A stretch of DNA of 64,000 nt, from positions 62,001-126,000 of the forward strand of contig NW_026943548.1 in assembly GCF_024139115.2 (NCBI RefSeq), read 5' to 3'. Source of the stretch: Armigeres subalbatus. Taxonomy: Eukaryota; Arthropoda; Insecta; Diptera; Culicidae. The translations under genes and the position numbers were made by a program. Positions 1-11,287 of this stretch are shown piece by piece (the first letter of the stretch is position 1; each line of letters starts with the position of its first letter). The notes under the pieces were generated by a model. It worked only from the letters and a program-made list of their open reading frames with translations, searched no databases and was not told the DNA's origin.

Positions 1-61
1 CGATGGGACGAAATCAAGCGTTTCAAGGAGAGTCAAGTGGGTCAAAGGAGAATCTGTTTTC

Positions 62-759
62 GTAGTTGGCAGGGAATCAATTCTCGCGTGATTTTTGAAA
101 ACGTCGTAAGTCCAAAAGAGAGCCTCTCTTTGTTTACTTTCTCTTTCGATTATTACGAAGCCATACTAACATTTACATCGGATTTTTTACAGAGATCTGA
201 AGAAACTTGCTTTGTATAGCTTGTTGAGGTGCAAATATTGCAATAAATACAAAACTAGCTTGAAAATTAATAAAAAAAGAGCGTAATGAAAAAGAGTCTC
301 TCATTTGGACATAAGACGTTTTCAAAAATCACGCGAGAATTTTTCTTGCATGTGCATGCGAAACAAGCGACAAAAGAGAACCAACTACAAAGCGTCGTTT
401 TTGTCGGAGATAATAATGACAAAGATCCGGATCCGAAATATTTTGTCATCAACAGAAAAGAAGATCATTTTGTTTGTTACTTTTTATCCCGTCATTTTGC
501 ATTATCTCTACAGCAAATTTCGGTTTTATGCTATCGTAGTTTTTGCTTTCATGGAAACATTCGAGAATCTAACTCTGATTACAAAAATAGCATCGTATTC
601 TCGGAAATATCAGAGCATGTAAGGGGAATAATTCTTGTCATATTGCGTACGGGTTTTGATAGAAGCTTGTTGCGAAATTGGTTTGTCAGTAACAAACTCT
701 GTTGATGACGAAGGGTATATTGTTAGGCGTTGCTCGAATATTGATTCCCTGGTAGTTGG
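62..759. mobile_element. hAT-like non-autonomous element, copy 1, with 8-bp TSD
   Basis: The element body is 70-751. It begins CAGGGAATCAAT and ends with the reverse complement ATTGATTCCCTG. The flanks carry an exact 8-bp duplication, gtagttgg, at 62-69 and 752-759. An 8-bp TSD with CAGGG termini is the usual hAT signature, so the superfamily call is an inference from termini. No transposase is visible; the short ORFs inside are not recognisable. An internal inverted repeat (81-131 against 291-339) makes the first third foldback. A second, inverted copy lies at 11296-12350 and lacks this foldback segment. Confidence 0.85.
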
Positions 760-944
760 TGAAAAAACATTTTTTCTTAAGAACAACCGAGGAGATAAAC
801 GAAAATCGTGCCTAGGTACTTGATGAAATTTGATTCGAATGGCATACCTCTTACCATACCACCACATTGACTGCATATAGAAGTTTGGTTGTATGGTCAA
901 AGATGAATAGGGGAAGAGGCCCCAAAACGCCCCCATCCGTTGGA
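760..944. other. Intergenic, no recognisable feature
   Basis: This stretch separates the hAT-like element from the satellite. No coding signal or repeat is recognised apart from the degenerate start of the satellite near 945. Confidence 0.5.
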
Positions 945-3900
945 AATCGAATGAAATTTTTTTTGGAAATTCGAATGAATTTCCGTTGGAAACTCGAACG
1001 AATTTCCTTTGAAAATTCGAATGAATTTCCGTTGGAAATTCGAATGAATTTTCGTTTCAAATTTGAGTGAATTTCCATTGGAAAATCGAATGAATTTCGT
1101 TGGAAATTCGAATGAATTTCCGTTGGAAATTCGAATGAATTTCCGTTGGAAATTCGAATGAATTTCCGTTGGAAATTCGAATGAATTTCCGTTGAAATTG
1201 AATGAATTTCCGTTGAAATTGAAATGAATTTCCGTTGAAATTGAATGAATTTCCGTTGAAATTGAATGAATGAATTTCCGTTGAAATTCGAATGAATTTC
1301 CGTTGGAAATTCGAATGAATTTTCGTTGAAATTGAATGAATTTCCGTTGGAAAATTGAATGAATTTCCGTTGGAAATTCGAATGAATTTTCGTTTCAATT
1401 TGAGTGAATTTCCGTTGGAAATTGAATGAATTTCCGTTGGAAATTCGAATGAATTTCCGTTGGAAATTGAATGAATTTCCGTTGAAATTCGAATGAATTT
1501 CCGTTGAAATTGAATGAATTTCCGTTGGAAATTCGAATGAATTTCCGTTGAAATTCGAATGAATTTCCGTTGGAAATTGAATGAATTTCCGTTGGAAATT
1601 GAAATGAATTTCCGTTGGAAATTGAATGAATTTCCGTTGAAATTCGAATGAATTTCCGTTGAAATTCGAATGAATTTCCGTTGGAAATTGAATGAATTTC
1701 CGTTGGAAATTCGAATGAATTTCCGTTGAAATTCGAATGAATTTCCGTTGAAATTCGAATGAATTTCCGTTGAAATTGAATGAATTTCCGTTGGAAATTG
1801 AATGAATTTCCGTTGAAATTGAATGAATTTCCGTTGGAAATTCGAATGATTTTCCGTTGGAGATTCGAATGAATTTCCGTTGAAAATTGGAATGAATTTC
1901 CGTTGAAAAATTGGAATGAATTTCCGTTGGAAATTCGAATGAAATTCAAATGAATTTACCTTGGAAATTCGAATGAATTTTCGTTGAAATTGAATGAATT
2001 TCCGTTGAAATACGATTGAATTTCCGTTGGAAATTCGAATGAATTTCCGTTGGAAATTCGAATGAAGTCCCGTTGAAAATTCGAATGAATTTCCGTTGGA
2101 AATTCGAATGAATTTCCGTAGGAAATTTGAATGAATTCCCGTTGGCAATTTGAATGAATTTCCGTTGAAATTGAATGAATTTCCGTTGGAAATTCGAATG
2201 AATTTTCGTTGGAAATTTGAATGAATTTCCGTTGGAAATTCGAATGAATTTCCGTTGGAAAATCGAATGAATTTTCGTTTCAAATTTGAGTGAGTTTCCA
2301 TTGGAAAATCGAATGAAATTCCGTTGAAAACTTGAATGAATTTCCGTTGGAAATTCGAATGAATTTCCTTTGGAAATTCGAATGAATTTCCGTTACAAAT
2401 TCGAATGAATTTCCTTTCGAAATTCGAATGAATTTCCGTTACAAATTCGAATGAATTTCCTTTCGAAATTCGAATGAATTTCCATTGGAAGTTCTAATGA
2501 ATTTCCGTTGGAAATTCGAATGAATTTCCGTTGGAAATTCAAATGAATTTGAGTTGGGAATTCGGATGAACTTTCGTTCAAAATTCGAATGAATTTTCGT
2601 TGAAAATTTCGAATGAATTTTCGTTGAGAATTCAAATTCCGTTGGAATTTTGAATGAATTTACGTTGAAAATTTGAATGAATTTCCGATGGAAATTCGGC
2701 TGAATTTCCGTTGGAAATTCAGATAAATTTCCGTTGGAAATTCGGATGAATTTTCAATGAAAATTCGAATGAATTTCCGATGTAAATTCGAATGAATTTC
2801 CGATGTAAATTCGAATGAATTTCCGTTGGAAATTCGAATGCATTTCCGTTGAATTGAATGAATTTCCGTTGAAATTGAAATGAATTTCCGTTGAAATTGA
2901 ATGAATTTCCGTTGAAATTGAATGAATTTCCGTTGAAATTCGAATGAATTTCCGTTGGAAATTGAATGAATTTCCGTTGGAAATTGAATGAATTTCCGTT
3001 GAAATTGAATGAATTTCCGTTGAAATTGAATGAATTTCCGTTGGAAATTGAATGAATTTCCGTTGAAATTCGAATGAATTTCCGTTGGAATTGAATGAAT
3101 TTCCGTTGAAATTGAATGAATTTCCGTTGAAATTGAATGAATTTCCGTTGAAATTCGAATGAATTTCCGTTGAAATTGAATGAATTTCCGTTGAAATTGA
3201 ATGAATTTCCGTTGAAATTGAATGAATTTCCGTTGAAATTCGAATGAATTTCCGTTGAAATTGAATGAATTTCCGTTGAATTTCGAATGAATTTCCGTTG
3301 GAAATTGAATGAATTTCCGTTGAAATTGAATGAATTTCCGTTGAAATTGAATGAATTTCCGTTGAATTGAATGAATTTCCGTTGAAATTCGATTGAATTT
3401 CCGTTGAAATTGATTGAATTTCCGTTGGAAATTGAATGAATTTCCGTTGGAAATTCGAATGAAGTCCGTTGAAAATTGAATGAATTTCCGTTGAAATTCG
3501 AATGAATTTCCGTTGGAAATTCGAATGAATTTTCGTTGGAAATTTGAATGAATTTCCGTTGGAAATTCGAATGAATTTTCGTTGGAAATTTGAATGAATT
3601 TCCGTTGGAAATTCGAATGAATTTCCGTTGGAAATTCGAATGAATTTCCGTTGGAAATTCGAATGAATTTTCGTTTCAAATTTGAGTGAGTTTCCATTGG
3701 AAAATCGAATGAAATTCCGTTGAAAACTCGAATGAATTTCCGTTGAAAATTCGAATGAATTTCCGTTGGAAATTCGAATGAATTTCCGTTGGAAATTCGA
3801 ATGAATTTCCGTTGGAAACTTGAATGAATTTCCGTTGAAATTGAATGAATTTCCGTTGAAATTGAATGAATTTCCGTTGGAAATCCGAATGAATTTCCGT

Positions 3901-4840
3901 TGGAAATTGAATGAATTTCCGTTGAAATTCGAATGAATTTCCGTTGGAAATTCGAATGAATTTCGTTGGAAATTGAATGAATTTCCGTTGGAGATTCGAA
4001 TGAATTTCCGTTGAAATTCGAATGAATTTCCGTTGAAATTCGAATGAATTTCCGTTGAAATTGAATGAATTTCCGTTGGAAATTGAATGAATTTCCGTTG
4101 GAAATTCGAATGAATTTCCGTTGAAATTCGAATGAATTTCCGTTGAAATTGAATGAATTTCCGTTGGAAATTGAATGAATTTCCGTTGAAATTGAATGAA
4201 TTTCCGTTGGAAATTGAATGAATTTCCGTTGGAAATTCGAATGAATTTCCGTTGGAAATTGAATGAATTTCCGTTGGAAATTGAATGAAATTCCGTTGGA
4301 AATTCGAATGAATTTCCGTTGGAAATTCGAATGAATTTCCGTTGGAAATTCGAATGAATTTCCGTTGGAAATTCGAATGAATTTCCGTTGGAAATTCGAA
4401 TGAATTTCCGTTGGATATTCGAATGAATTTCCGTTGGAAATTCGAATGAATTTCCGTTGGAAATTCGAATGAAGTCCCGTTGAAAATTCGAATGAATTTC
4501 CGTTGGAAATTCGAATGAATTTCCGTAGGAAATTTGAATGAATTTCCGTTGGAAATTTGAATGAATTTCAGTTGGAAATTCGAATGAATTTTCGTTGGAA
4601 ATTTGAATGAATTTCCGTTGGAAATTCGAATGAATTTTCGTTTCAAATTTGAGTGAGTTTCCATTGGAAATTCGAATGAATTTCCTTTGGAAATTCGAAT
4701 GAATTTCCGTTGAAAATTCGAATGAATTTCCATTGGAAATTCGAATGAATTTTATTTGGAAATTCGATTGAATTTTCGTTGGAAATTCTAATGAATTTTC
4801 GTTGGAAATTCTAATGAATTTTCGTTGGAAATTCATTCAA
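945..4840. repeat. Satellite array of 21-23 bp hairpin monomers
   Basis: The consensus monomer is GAATGAATTTCCGTTGGAAATTC read on the plus strand (here given as GAATGAATTTCC, then GTT, then GGAAATTC). There are 21- and 22-bp variants that lose one or two bases around GGAAATTC. I estimate about 170 copies. GAATTTCC and GGAAATTC are perfect reverse complements around a GTT loop, so each monomer can fold as an 8-bp stem. Blocks rich in the 21-bp variant (about 1190-1340, 2840-3510 and 3835-4200) alternate with 23-bp blocks. A divergent marker beginning TTCGTTTCAA recurs at 1051, 2274, 3670 and 4637 (partial at 1389). The minus strand of the monomer has no stop codon in any frame, so long minus-strand ORFs (up to 659 codons) arise automatically and are not treated as genes. 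Confidence 0.97.
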
Positions 4841-5071
4841 ATTATGTGTGTGGACGGTAGATTTATGGTTTTCTGTTATGAAAAATGAGCAATTCGACGC
4901 GATTTAAAATCCGAGATTCCGAGCTGTAAACCAGACTTTAAACTGGCCAGGATTTTTTTTTACTTTTCGCGACGAAATTGCATGAGTCCCGCTTTTTTTG
5001 TGGGAGCACATGAGAACAAAATCAATGGACAAGATTTTCGGGTACGAGGCTATTTTTGGCGTCATTTAAAT
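4841..5071. other. Short unassigned spacer
   Basis: Sequence between the satellite and the R1-like element, with no feature recognised. It ends in the left copy of the R1-like element's TSD, caatttcgatc, at 5072-5082. Confidence 0.5.
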
Positions 5072-5333
5072 CAATTTCGATCGGGGCAGCAGGGACTTTG
5101 TCCAAAGGCTTGACGACCCCTTCCCATGGCCACTGCGAGTTAAACCATCGTCCCTAACCCCTAATCCCAAGGCGTCAAGCGACCCGTGCCGAGGGAATGC
5201 ATGAAATAATAAGCTACGCCTTTAACGGAGCCTGTGGGGTACCTGGGCACCCTCCACAGTAATTGTCCCTTACCGCGTCATGCTGGGCTCTGGCGTGGTG
5301 GACCTCTTTTCCCGAGCAACTCGTGGGACCAAA

Positions 5334-6660
5334 ATGGAAAACCAAGTCAATTCTTCAAATAGTGGTAGTAGTGTAGGCGACAACCCCTTCGCAAGAGGTG
5401 GGTTGTTCAGGTCTCCGCCTAGTAGGCCAGATGCAATAGTCGGCAGGTCAGTGCGCAGCGCCAGCGTGTGTCACTCAACCTTCCTCTCGGCTAAAAAACG
5501 CCGGTAGGGGTTATTGACGACCCATGCCTTGTGGAGGCGATGAATCGAAAACGCGATGGGCTTGGGCTTTCGGCCTTCGAGGTTGCGACGGAACAACTGG
5601 ACGCCATCATCGACTTTGCGTCATCGAAGCATAATATCAGCAAGGACCTCAAGAGGAGCTTGCAGAAACTTCGAAAGTCGATGCTGGACGCCAAGCTGGA
5701 GAGGGCGGTCGGGACGGCCAAGTGTAAACCCGTGAAATCGGTGGAGTCGAGGTCTACTTAGACTGAGGCCCAAGAATTCGCGGACTCGGGCAAGGTCGAA
5801 TCGGGTACGTCGGGGGTGACTGCTCCAACGGAGCAGACACAAAAACGGGGGAGACAGTCTCCAGGGGATGAGCTCCCATGGGACGGTGGTAAGATGTTAC
5901 GGCAGGCTGAAAGTTCTCAGCCGCACCAGCCGCCTCCTGGACCCTGGTCAAGAACAAGAGGAAACCGAAGACGTCAAGGGCCGAAAAGAAGGCCCAGGCG
6001 AATGAGGGTAGCAAGAAGTCTAGGGTAGGTGCCAATCGCTCCAGGGGCGATGCCCTAGTCATCACGGCGGACGAGGCTAAGTACTCGGACGTTTTGAAGG
6101 CGATGAGGAGTGACGTCAAGCTCGGTGAACTCGGCGCCGACGTACGTCGAATAAGACGTACCCGGATGGGCGAGATGATCCTCGAGCTGAAGCGGGGCGT
6201 CTCGCAAAAGGGCGCCGCCTACAAGAAGTTGGCGGAGGAAGTTCTAGGCGAGACGGTCAAGGTGAGGGCACTCACTACGGAGGTGAATCTAAGGGTTAAA
6301 GACCTGGACGAGATCACCGAAGTCGAAGAGCTCGTCACGGCACTGCGGCGACAGTGTGATGTGGAGACGCCAACCGCAGCCGTTCGGCTACGGAAAAGTA
6401 CGGCAGGGACGCAGGTAGCATTGGTTCGGCTATCTGCAGCGGACGCCTCCAAGGTAGTCGAGTTAGGGAGCGTCAAGGTGGGATGGTCGGTGTGCCCTGT
6501 GGGCATATACGAGCAACCCGAAGTTTGCTTCAAGTGCCTGGAACCGGGGCACAAGCAATGGGACTGCAAAGGCCCTGACAGAAGCAATCTCTGCCGACGC
6601 TGCGGATTGGAGGGACATAAGATAAGGCACAATGCTGCACGAACCCTCCCAATTGTTTAA
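5334..6660 (+). pseudogene. ORF1 (gag-like, CCHC zinc knuckles) of R1-like element, frameshifted
   Basis: ORF1 proteins of this group bind the element RNA and form ribonucleoprotein particles with the ORF2 protein. The probable start is the ATG at 5334 (MENQVNSSNSG), shortly after the 5' UTR. The reading frame is carried in pieces at 5334-5507, about 5531-5761, 5816-6028 and 6094-6660, so several frameshifts or stops break it. The last piece is the best preserved. It holds CFKCLEPGHKQWDC, a complete C-x2-C-x4-H-x4-C knuckle, near 6526-6570. A second knuckle, CRRCGLEGHKIRHN, has its final cysteine replaced by asparagine. The preceding 100 residues match the usual layout of mosquito R1/I-group ORF1 proteins. 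It is non-functional as it stands. Confidence 0.85.
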
Positions 6661-6734
6661 TTTGATCCAGCAAAGCTGTGAACAGCAAGCACCCCATGGG
6701 GGGTTCGATGTGCCCGGCGTTTAAGCGTGCTGCA

Positions 6735-7081
6735 AAATCACAGTGCAGGTAACGCAGCTGGCTTGCTCGGCCTCGCCAGAGTGTTTGGTGTGCGCAGGTT
6801 TAGAGGAAACGTCGGAACACGTGTTGTTCGTGTGCTCACGTTTTCGCGCAATGCGTGACCACATGCTTGCCACATGTGGTCTGGACACTACCCCGGACAA
6901 CCTAGTTCGAAGGATGTGTAAAGATGAAGTTGGCTGGAACGCCGTTTTATCGGCTATCGCCCAAATCGTATCGGAGCTACACAGAAGGTGGCGCGTGGAC
7001 TCAATGATGGCTAGTTCAGGCGCAAATAAGAGGTGGTGGCGCAAACAAGGGATCGGAGTCGGCTTCATGGTCATGCTCTGA
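6735..7081 (+). pseudogene. C-terminal end of ORF2 of the R1-like element
   Basis: An open frame of about 112 codons ends at 7081. It contains CLVCAGLEETSEHVLFVCSR followed by a segment ending SELHRRWRV. This Cys-His rich tail (C-x2-C, then H and C) is the extreme C-terminus of R1-clade ORF2 proteins, downstream of the reverse transcriptase. The polymerase and endonuclease regions, normally around 3 kb, are absent: the ORF1 end is followed almost directly by this tail with about 60 bases between. A related tail is found on the minus strand at 47598-47867. Confidence 0.85.
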
Positions 7082-7656
7082 GGTCGAACTCGATCCTTTT
7101 ATCGAACAAGTGGCCGCGCGAAGAACAACATGGTATCGTCGCTTTCGCGGCGTCGGTCAACCGGGCGGGTTCCGAGCCCGAGGACGGAAAGGGGTCCTCG
7201 TCAAGGCTGGGGCAGGCGTAGGCACCGCGTCGGCAAGTCCCTCTGTGAGCTGGCGAATAGGCCCTATCGCAGAAAGGCCAATTTGGGGTGCACGCGGCAT
7301 CATCATTCTTGATACCAGTCGTGCAGAGGGAAGCAGGCGCGAAGTCGACCCTTTCCACCTTCCGGCAACGCGCTGGCACGATACCATGGTGTTCTTCTAA
7401 AAAAGCGAGTTACGATGTTCGGTGCTACAAGGACACGCAGCTAATCTCGAGGGTGCGTTGTGCACTGGCCCCCCTTTGAAGCATTACTTTCTGGTTGTAC
7501 CGATGGGATTATGGGCTTGGCGGCAATGGAAACGGTTTAGTGGGTCGGGGATGTAGTCCTGCCTCCCTCGGTGATCCCTAACCCCGCACTTCCTGGTCAA
7601 CCCAGGATGTCTGTTGAGCAGATTCTCCCTCCATTGCTTAGGAAGAAAAAAAATAG
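7082..7656 (+). other. 3' UTR and A-rich tail of the R1-like element
   Basis: A GC-richer non-coding stretch between the ORF2 stop and the A-rich end (ggaagaaaaaaaa near 7641). Open frames here on both strands are shadows without homology. Confidence 0.7.
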
Positions 7657-7667
7657 CAATTTCGATC

Positions 7668-8135
7668 AAAAAGGACTGTGAATTGACATTTATTCTCATG
7701 CACCAATCATATTCAAGGAAATAATTCAAATTAAATTTTTCCCCCATGTGATATTTTTTTCATACAAAGATTTTTTTATTTATATGGTGCGTAAGAAAAC
7801 GACAAAACCTCCCTCCCCTCACATAAATGCTTACGTAATATGCGTATGACCCCTATGTACTGTCACTCATCAGAGAGACAGCCTCTTGTCATTTGGAAGA
7901 CAATGCCAGGCAAGCTCTCGACCAAATCTTCGTATACCGGAACGAGAATTAAACTCGTCATTTGCGGATTGACATTCCTCCGGCTTTGCTCAGAAGGATA
8001 ACTAACATAATTCAAACAGCAACATGGTGAACCGTTCTGTCGATTTTTGAATACGGTGGTATTTGCTCCTAGTATACCTAATCTATGGCGACAGCACCAC
8101 CCAACCAGCGGATGGCAGATTTTAATACAGTTCTG
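7668..8135. other. Unassigned intergenic sequence
   Basis: AT-rich sequence immediately after the TSD. The minus-strand frame 7863-8138 (91 codons) has no recognisable domain. I see no supported feature. Confidence 0.4.
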
Positions 8136-8325
8136 CATAAGAACCTTACATAAACTGTATAATAATTGGGCATATACAATTTTTGGAAGATTTTAATACA
8201 ATCGTTGTATTGAAATTATACAGATTTGTATTATTTTAACACAATTTCTGTATAAAAACCTCACAGATTTGTATATGCCACGTTTTTATACAATAATTGT
8301 AAGATCTGTTTTTTGGGTGTATAAT
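8136..8325. repeat. Diverged copy of the 'gtataagaacct' palindromic MITE
   Basis: The left part reads ctgcataagaaccttacat and the motif attgggcatatac follows; the right part ends with tttttgggtgtat. The same ordered motifs occur in the cleaner copy at 41503-41770, so this is a decayed copy of that family. The boundaries are approximate. Confidence 0.6.
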
Positions 8326-9969
8326 CAAACTTTAACGGATGCAAACCTAAATATTTTATTTCAAAAGAAATTAAATATCAAATTAGATAATAGGGAAAAA
8401 ACGATAATTTTTATCCCGTAACGCATAATTCCACTATTGGTGAGAAATAAATGAATGAATTAAAATATATTTGAAATATATTCGAATTTCGTATTTGAAT
8501 TATCGGATGGAAATTGAACCACTGTGCAAGCCTTCGCTCTGGAACGCTTGTTGCTTTGTATCCCGATAAAACATCCCTCCTTCCAAGATGCACCGGTTAA
8601 CAATGTACACATCCAGAAGGTATTAATGTGTAATATCTTGAATAAAAGCCACATAGCGAAAGCGCCGTAGCCTGTATCTGGAACAAACATGCAGCTTGTG
8701 CGTTCAGGACAACAAGATCTATGTTGTCCTTATCCTCCCTTTTGGGCGGTGCTGGGTGGCTGCATCACTTAGCCACGGGCAACGATGGCAGCATACCGTC
8801 GACGGAGTGGGAACGGATGAACGCTGGTAAGGAGTTAATCTTACCCTACAAAGGGAAGCGAAAAGCCACGCTCAAGTAACAACATGCGACGGCAGTCAAG
8901 TGTTATAAACTTTGGTGTTGGCTCTTTTTCTGTGATACGGCGTGTGGGTGTGCGCATCTTGGAATTAGTGGTGTAATTATATAATTAGTTTTATTCACTT
9001 GTTTAATTAAAATCTGGTTTCTGGCATCGAGCCCGGGAGCTGATCTGGCTTAGTTGGCTATTGATTCGTTTAGTGGTTTGGTATCTTGTTAGGTCTTGTG
9101 CTGTTTTCGTAAAAGGAAATCACCGTGAAAGTGGATTAAACTTCCCCTTGTTGCTACTTAAGAATTCATGAAACGCCTAATTTGTATTAGAAATAGTGTC
9201 ACCCAAGATTATTATTTCATGTACAAAAGCATCAGATACAAAAAATGGCTTTTATGCACAGCTTCACAAAATACATCGCATTTTTCGTAATTCAATGGAT
9301 TTTCTTTGTCTTTTACAACGAAAAGATATCCAAAATTTTCCGTATATGTTGATTTACGATTAAATTCCGAGTACCCTTCAATAAACTACAGGAAAATTTT
9401 GTTACAATTCAAGAAATATCTCGTATCTGCCCTAACGCTCTCTTGCCTCGAATAAAATTATTAATTCCCAAAGTGACATTTTCGATTATTTGTTTATCGA
9501 GTAACCTTCCAACGAAGCAAAACTTCAAGAGGGCAACACGCATTTGGCCCCGACTAGCACAAGAGTTTACACATATTGTATGCATGCTTATCAGTGCTGG
9601 CAAACAATATCTTTCCGTGCTCTCTTGTGAACGCAAGAAAAAAACCTTAGCCTTTCCGCAGATGCGAGCCTCGCCGGAATCGGAAGCGGCAAACGAACCT
9701 TTGCAGAAATGACAAAATTCCCATCTTAAATAAACACAATCCCTTCGGAATGATAAACAATTGTGCGAGCGGTTTATGTTTGAAGAACGAATCTTTGCTA
9801 TCTGCATGGGGGAGGGCTGCTCTCATATCACAATCGATTCCAAATTCCAACCCGTGGTTGGCATCTCGAGGAAAAGCCCAGTTTTGCTCCAAAACTACGA
9901 ATCATACTGTTTATCACTGAGACGCTTACATTTATGATTTTGATATCTAATCTGTTCCAACGGACTTAA
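8326..9969. other. Long unassigned intergenic stretch
   Basis: About 1.6 kb with no convincing gene or repeat. A slightly GC-richer patch (8700-9080) and ORFs of up to 132 codons (for example minus 9409-9807) were inspected and carry no recognised motif. Confidence 0.4.
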
Positions 9970-10309
9970 TTTGAATTTCCCGAAGGTGCTTCCCGTCATT
10001 ATTTCATTAATTGTTACAATTCACAACGCAGAAAGCAAATCTTCTATCAACTCTTTCCTCACAATGCTACTCTCGCGAATAGCCTTTTAACCCCTATCAA
10101 AAGCAAATCCTTCCCCTGGGTTAACATGATAAGACAAAACTTTACAGACATCCGGAGCCATCCTCCAGAAACGGGAAAACAAAGACACTTCCTTATTATG
10201 ATTATTTCCGAGCGCCGTCAACGCCATCACCGTCCGCAGAAAAGGTCAAAAATCTTTTTGTCTACTTTTAACACCCCCCGTGGAATCTATTGTTTCACGG
10301 ATTATGATG
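9970..10309 (+). pseudogene. 5' part of an unknown coding-like frame, split by the hAT-like insertion
   Basis: The frame is open from 9970, just after an in-frame TAA, with the first ATG at 10126. It runs into the TSD at 10302-10309, reading GIYCFTDYD at the junction. When the 3.75-kb element and one TSD copy are ignored, the same frame continues at 14071 as GLEEVVQEQTSDSEQQ and runs to a TGA at 14253-14255. From the ATG that gives about 122 codons split 61 + 61. The function is unknown: I recognise no domain. The downstream half is acidic, then Lys/Arg rich (RTRKNKPRSGK). It may be a host exon, or part of an older mobile element. What I see is frame continuity; that it was a gene is inference. 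Confidence 0.45.
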
Positions 10310-10664
10310 TAAGCATATGCGGTATTTCGAAAAATTTCGTTTCAGCTGGTTCGAAACGAAATTCCGCGGAATTTCGCGGAATTTAAGCATGGCGAAATCT
10401 GATTTCTTGATTTCGTTTCGTTTCGTAAAAAGTCAAAAATTTCGCTAGAAAAAACTAGCTTCTAACGAAATTTAACGGAATTCCGCGGAATTTCGAAACA
10501 AATTTAAACTAATCCATACTTTATATTATAAAAATTTTTGGCTGCGCCGCTGAACGAAATCGTTAAGTTGATACGTAAGTAGTTTTCTTCTATAAAACGT
10601 CTTCAGTGTTTCCATGATTTCAATTTTGTGATATTTTTCTACTATTTGCATAATATGAATGCGG

Positions 10665-10880
10665 AATCGATCGTGTTGCTGCTGGTCATGGGACCGCAGC
10701 TAGTCCGGGAGAACGCGAAGTGGAAAAATCTACCTCGCGTAGCAAAAATTTGTTTAACCAGTGTGCAATCGATCGTGTTGATGCTGATCACGCCAGCTAG
10801 TGTGGGAGAACGCGAAGTGATAAAACTAATGTCTGCATCGAAGAGCACAACATAATTTAGTGCGGAATCGATCGTGTTGT
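10665..10880. repeat. Two-and-a-bit tandem copies of a ~100-bp unit
   Basis: AATCGATCGTGTTG recurs at 10665, 10767 and 10866 (spacing 102 and 99). Each unit also contains gggagaacgcgaagtg. The third copy is cut short. It lies inside the 10310-14062 element. Confidence 0.8.
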
Positions 10881-11287
10881 AGAAGATTATTAAACGAAGC
10901 ACATTGATCTTGCGTTAGATTGATTTGAAACACAGTTTTCATCTTCTTGCTTGCTTTCACATGAATTACCTTCTCAACCAACGATTCCTTTCCGTAGCGC
11001 TCACGGAGATGCAGAGAATTCCTCGGTCTCTTAAAACAATGAGTGTTAAACTAGTTTTCCTCTCCTAATCCTAAATTGACTACGAGCACGTGACCAGCAT
11101 AGTTATTGGTCATGAATTGGAAACTCCGAAGCAAGTATACAATAAGAATAACTTTTTTGTATCCCAAGAATATTATTTAATTGGTGAGCTGGGCATATTT
11201 GCTGTTTCTTAACCAATCATGATTAGCAACTATGATGTGTGCAGTTAATTTAGCTAATAAGCTCTTCTTTGACTATTTGCACAATAT

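Larger units (their letters stand above)
5072..7667 (+). mobile_element. Internally deleted R1/LOA-group non-LTR retrotransposon with TSD
   Basis: The element is 5083-7656, in plus orientation. It starts ggggcagcagggactttg and ends in an A-rich tail near 7641-7653. The exact 11-bp duplication caatttcgatc flanks it at 5072-5082 and 7657-7667. It contains a 5' UTR, a broken ORF1 with zinc knuckles, a direct jump to the far C-terminus of ORF2 near 6720, and a 3' UTR. Endonuclease and reverse transcriptase are missing altogether. Because both ends and the TSD are intact, either the deletion followed insertion or an already deleted RNA was mobilised in trans; the sequence does not decide which. 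The clade call rests on the zinc-knuckle ORF1 and the HVLFVCSRF-type ORF2 end. Confidence 0.9.

Noticed and set aside
1057..4836. Minus-strand ORFs of 184-659 codons with a 23-residue repeat (NGNSFEFPTEIHSNFQRKFIR)
   Set aside because: They follow from a stop-free 23-bp satellite read in three frames; all three frames are open and indels are not phase-preserving, so there is no sign of coding selection.
7071..7400. Overlapping ORFs on both strands after the R1-like ORF2 tail
   Set aside because: They are shadows in the GC-rich 3' UTR without homology.
8700..9100. Possible LTR leader or host UTR
   Set aside because: No second LTR, primer-binding site or coding frame could be supported.
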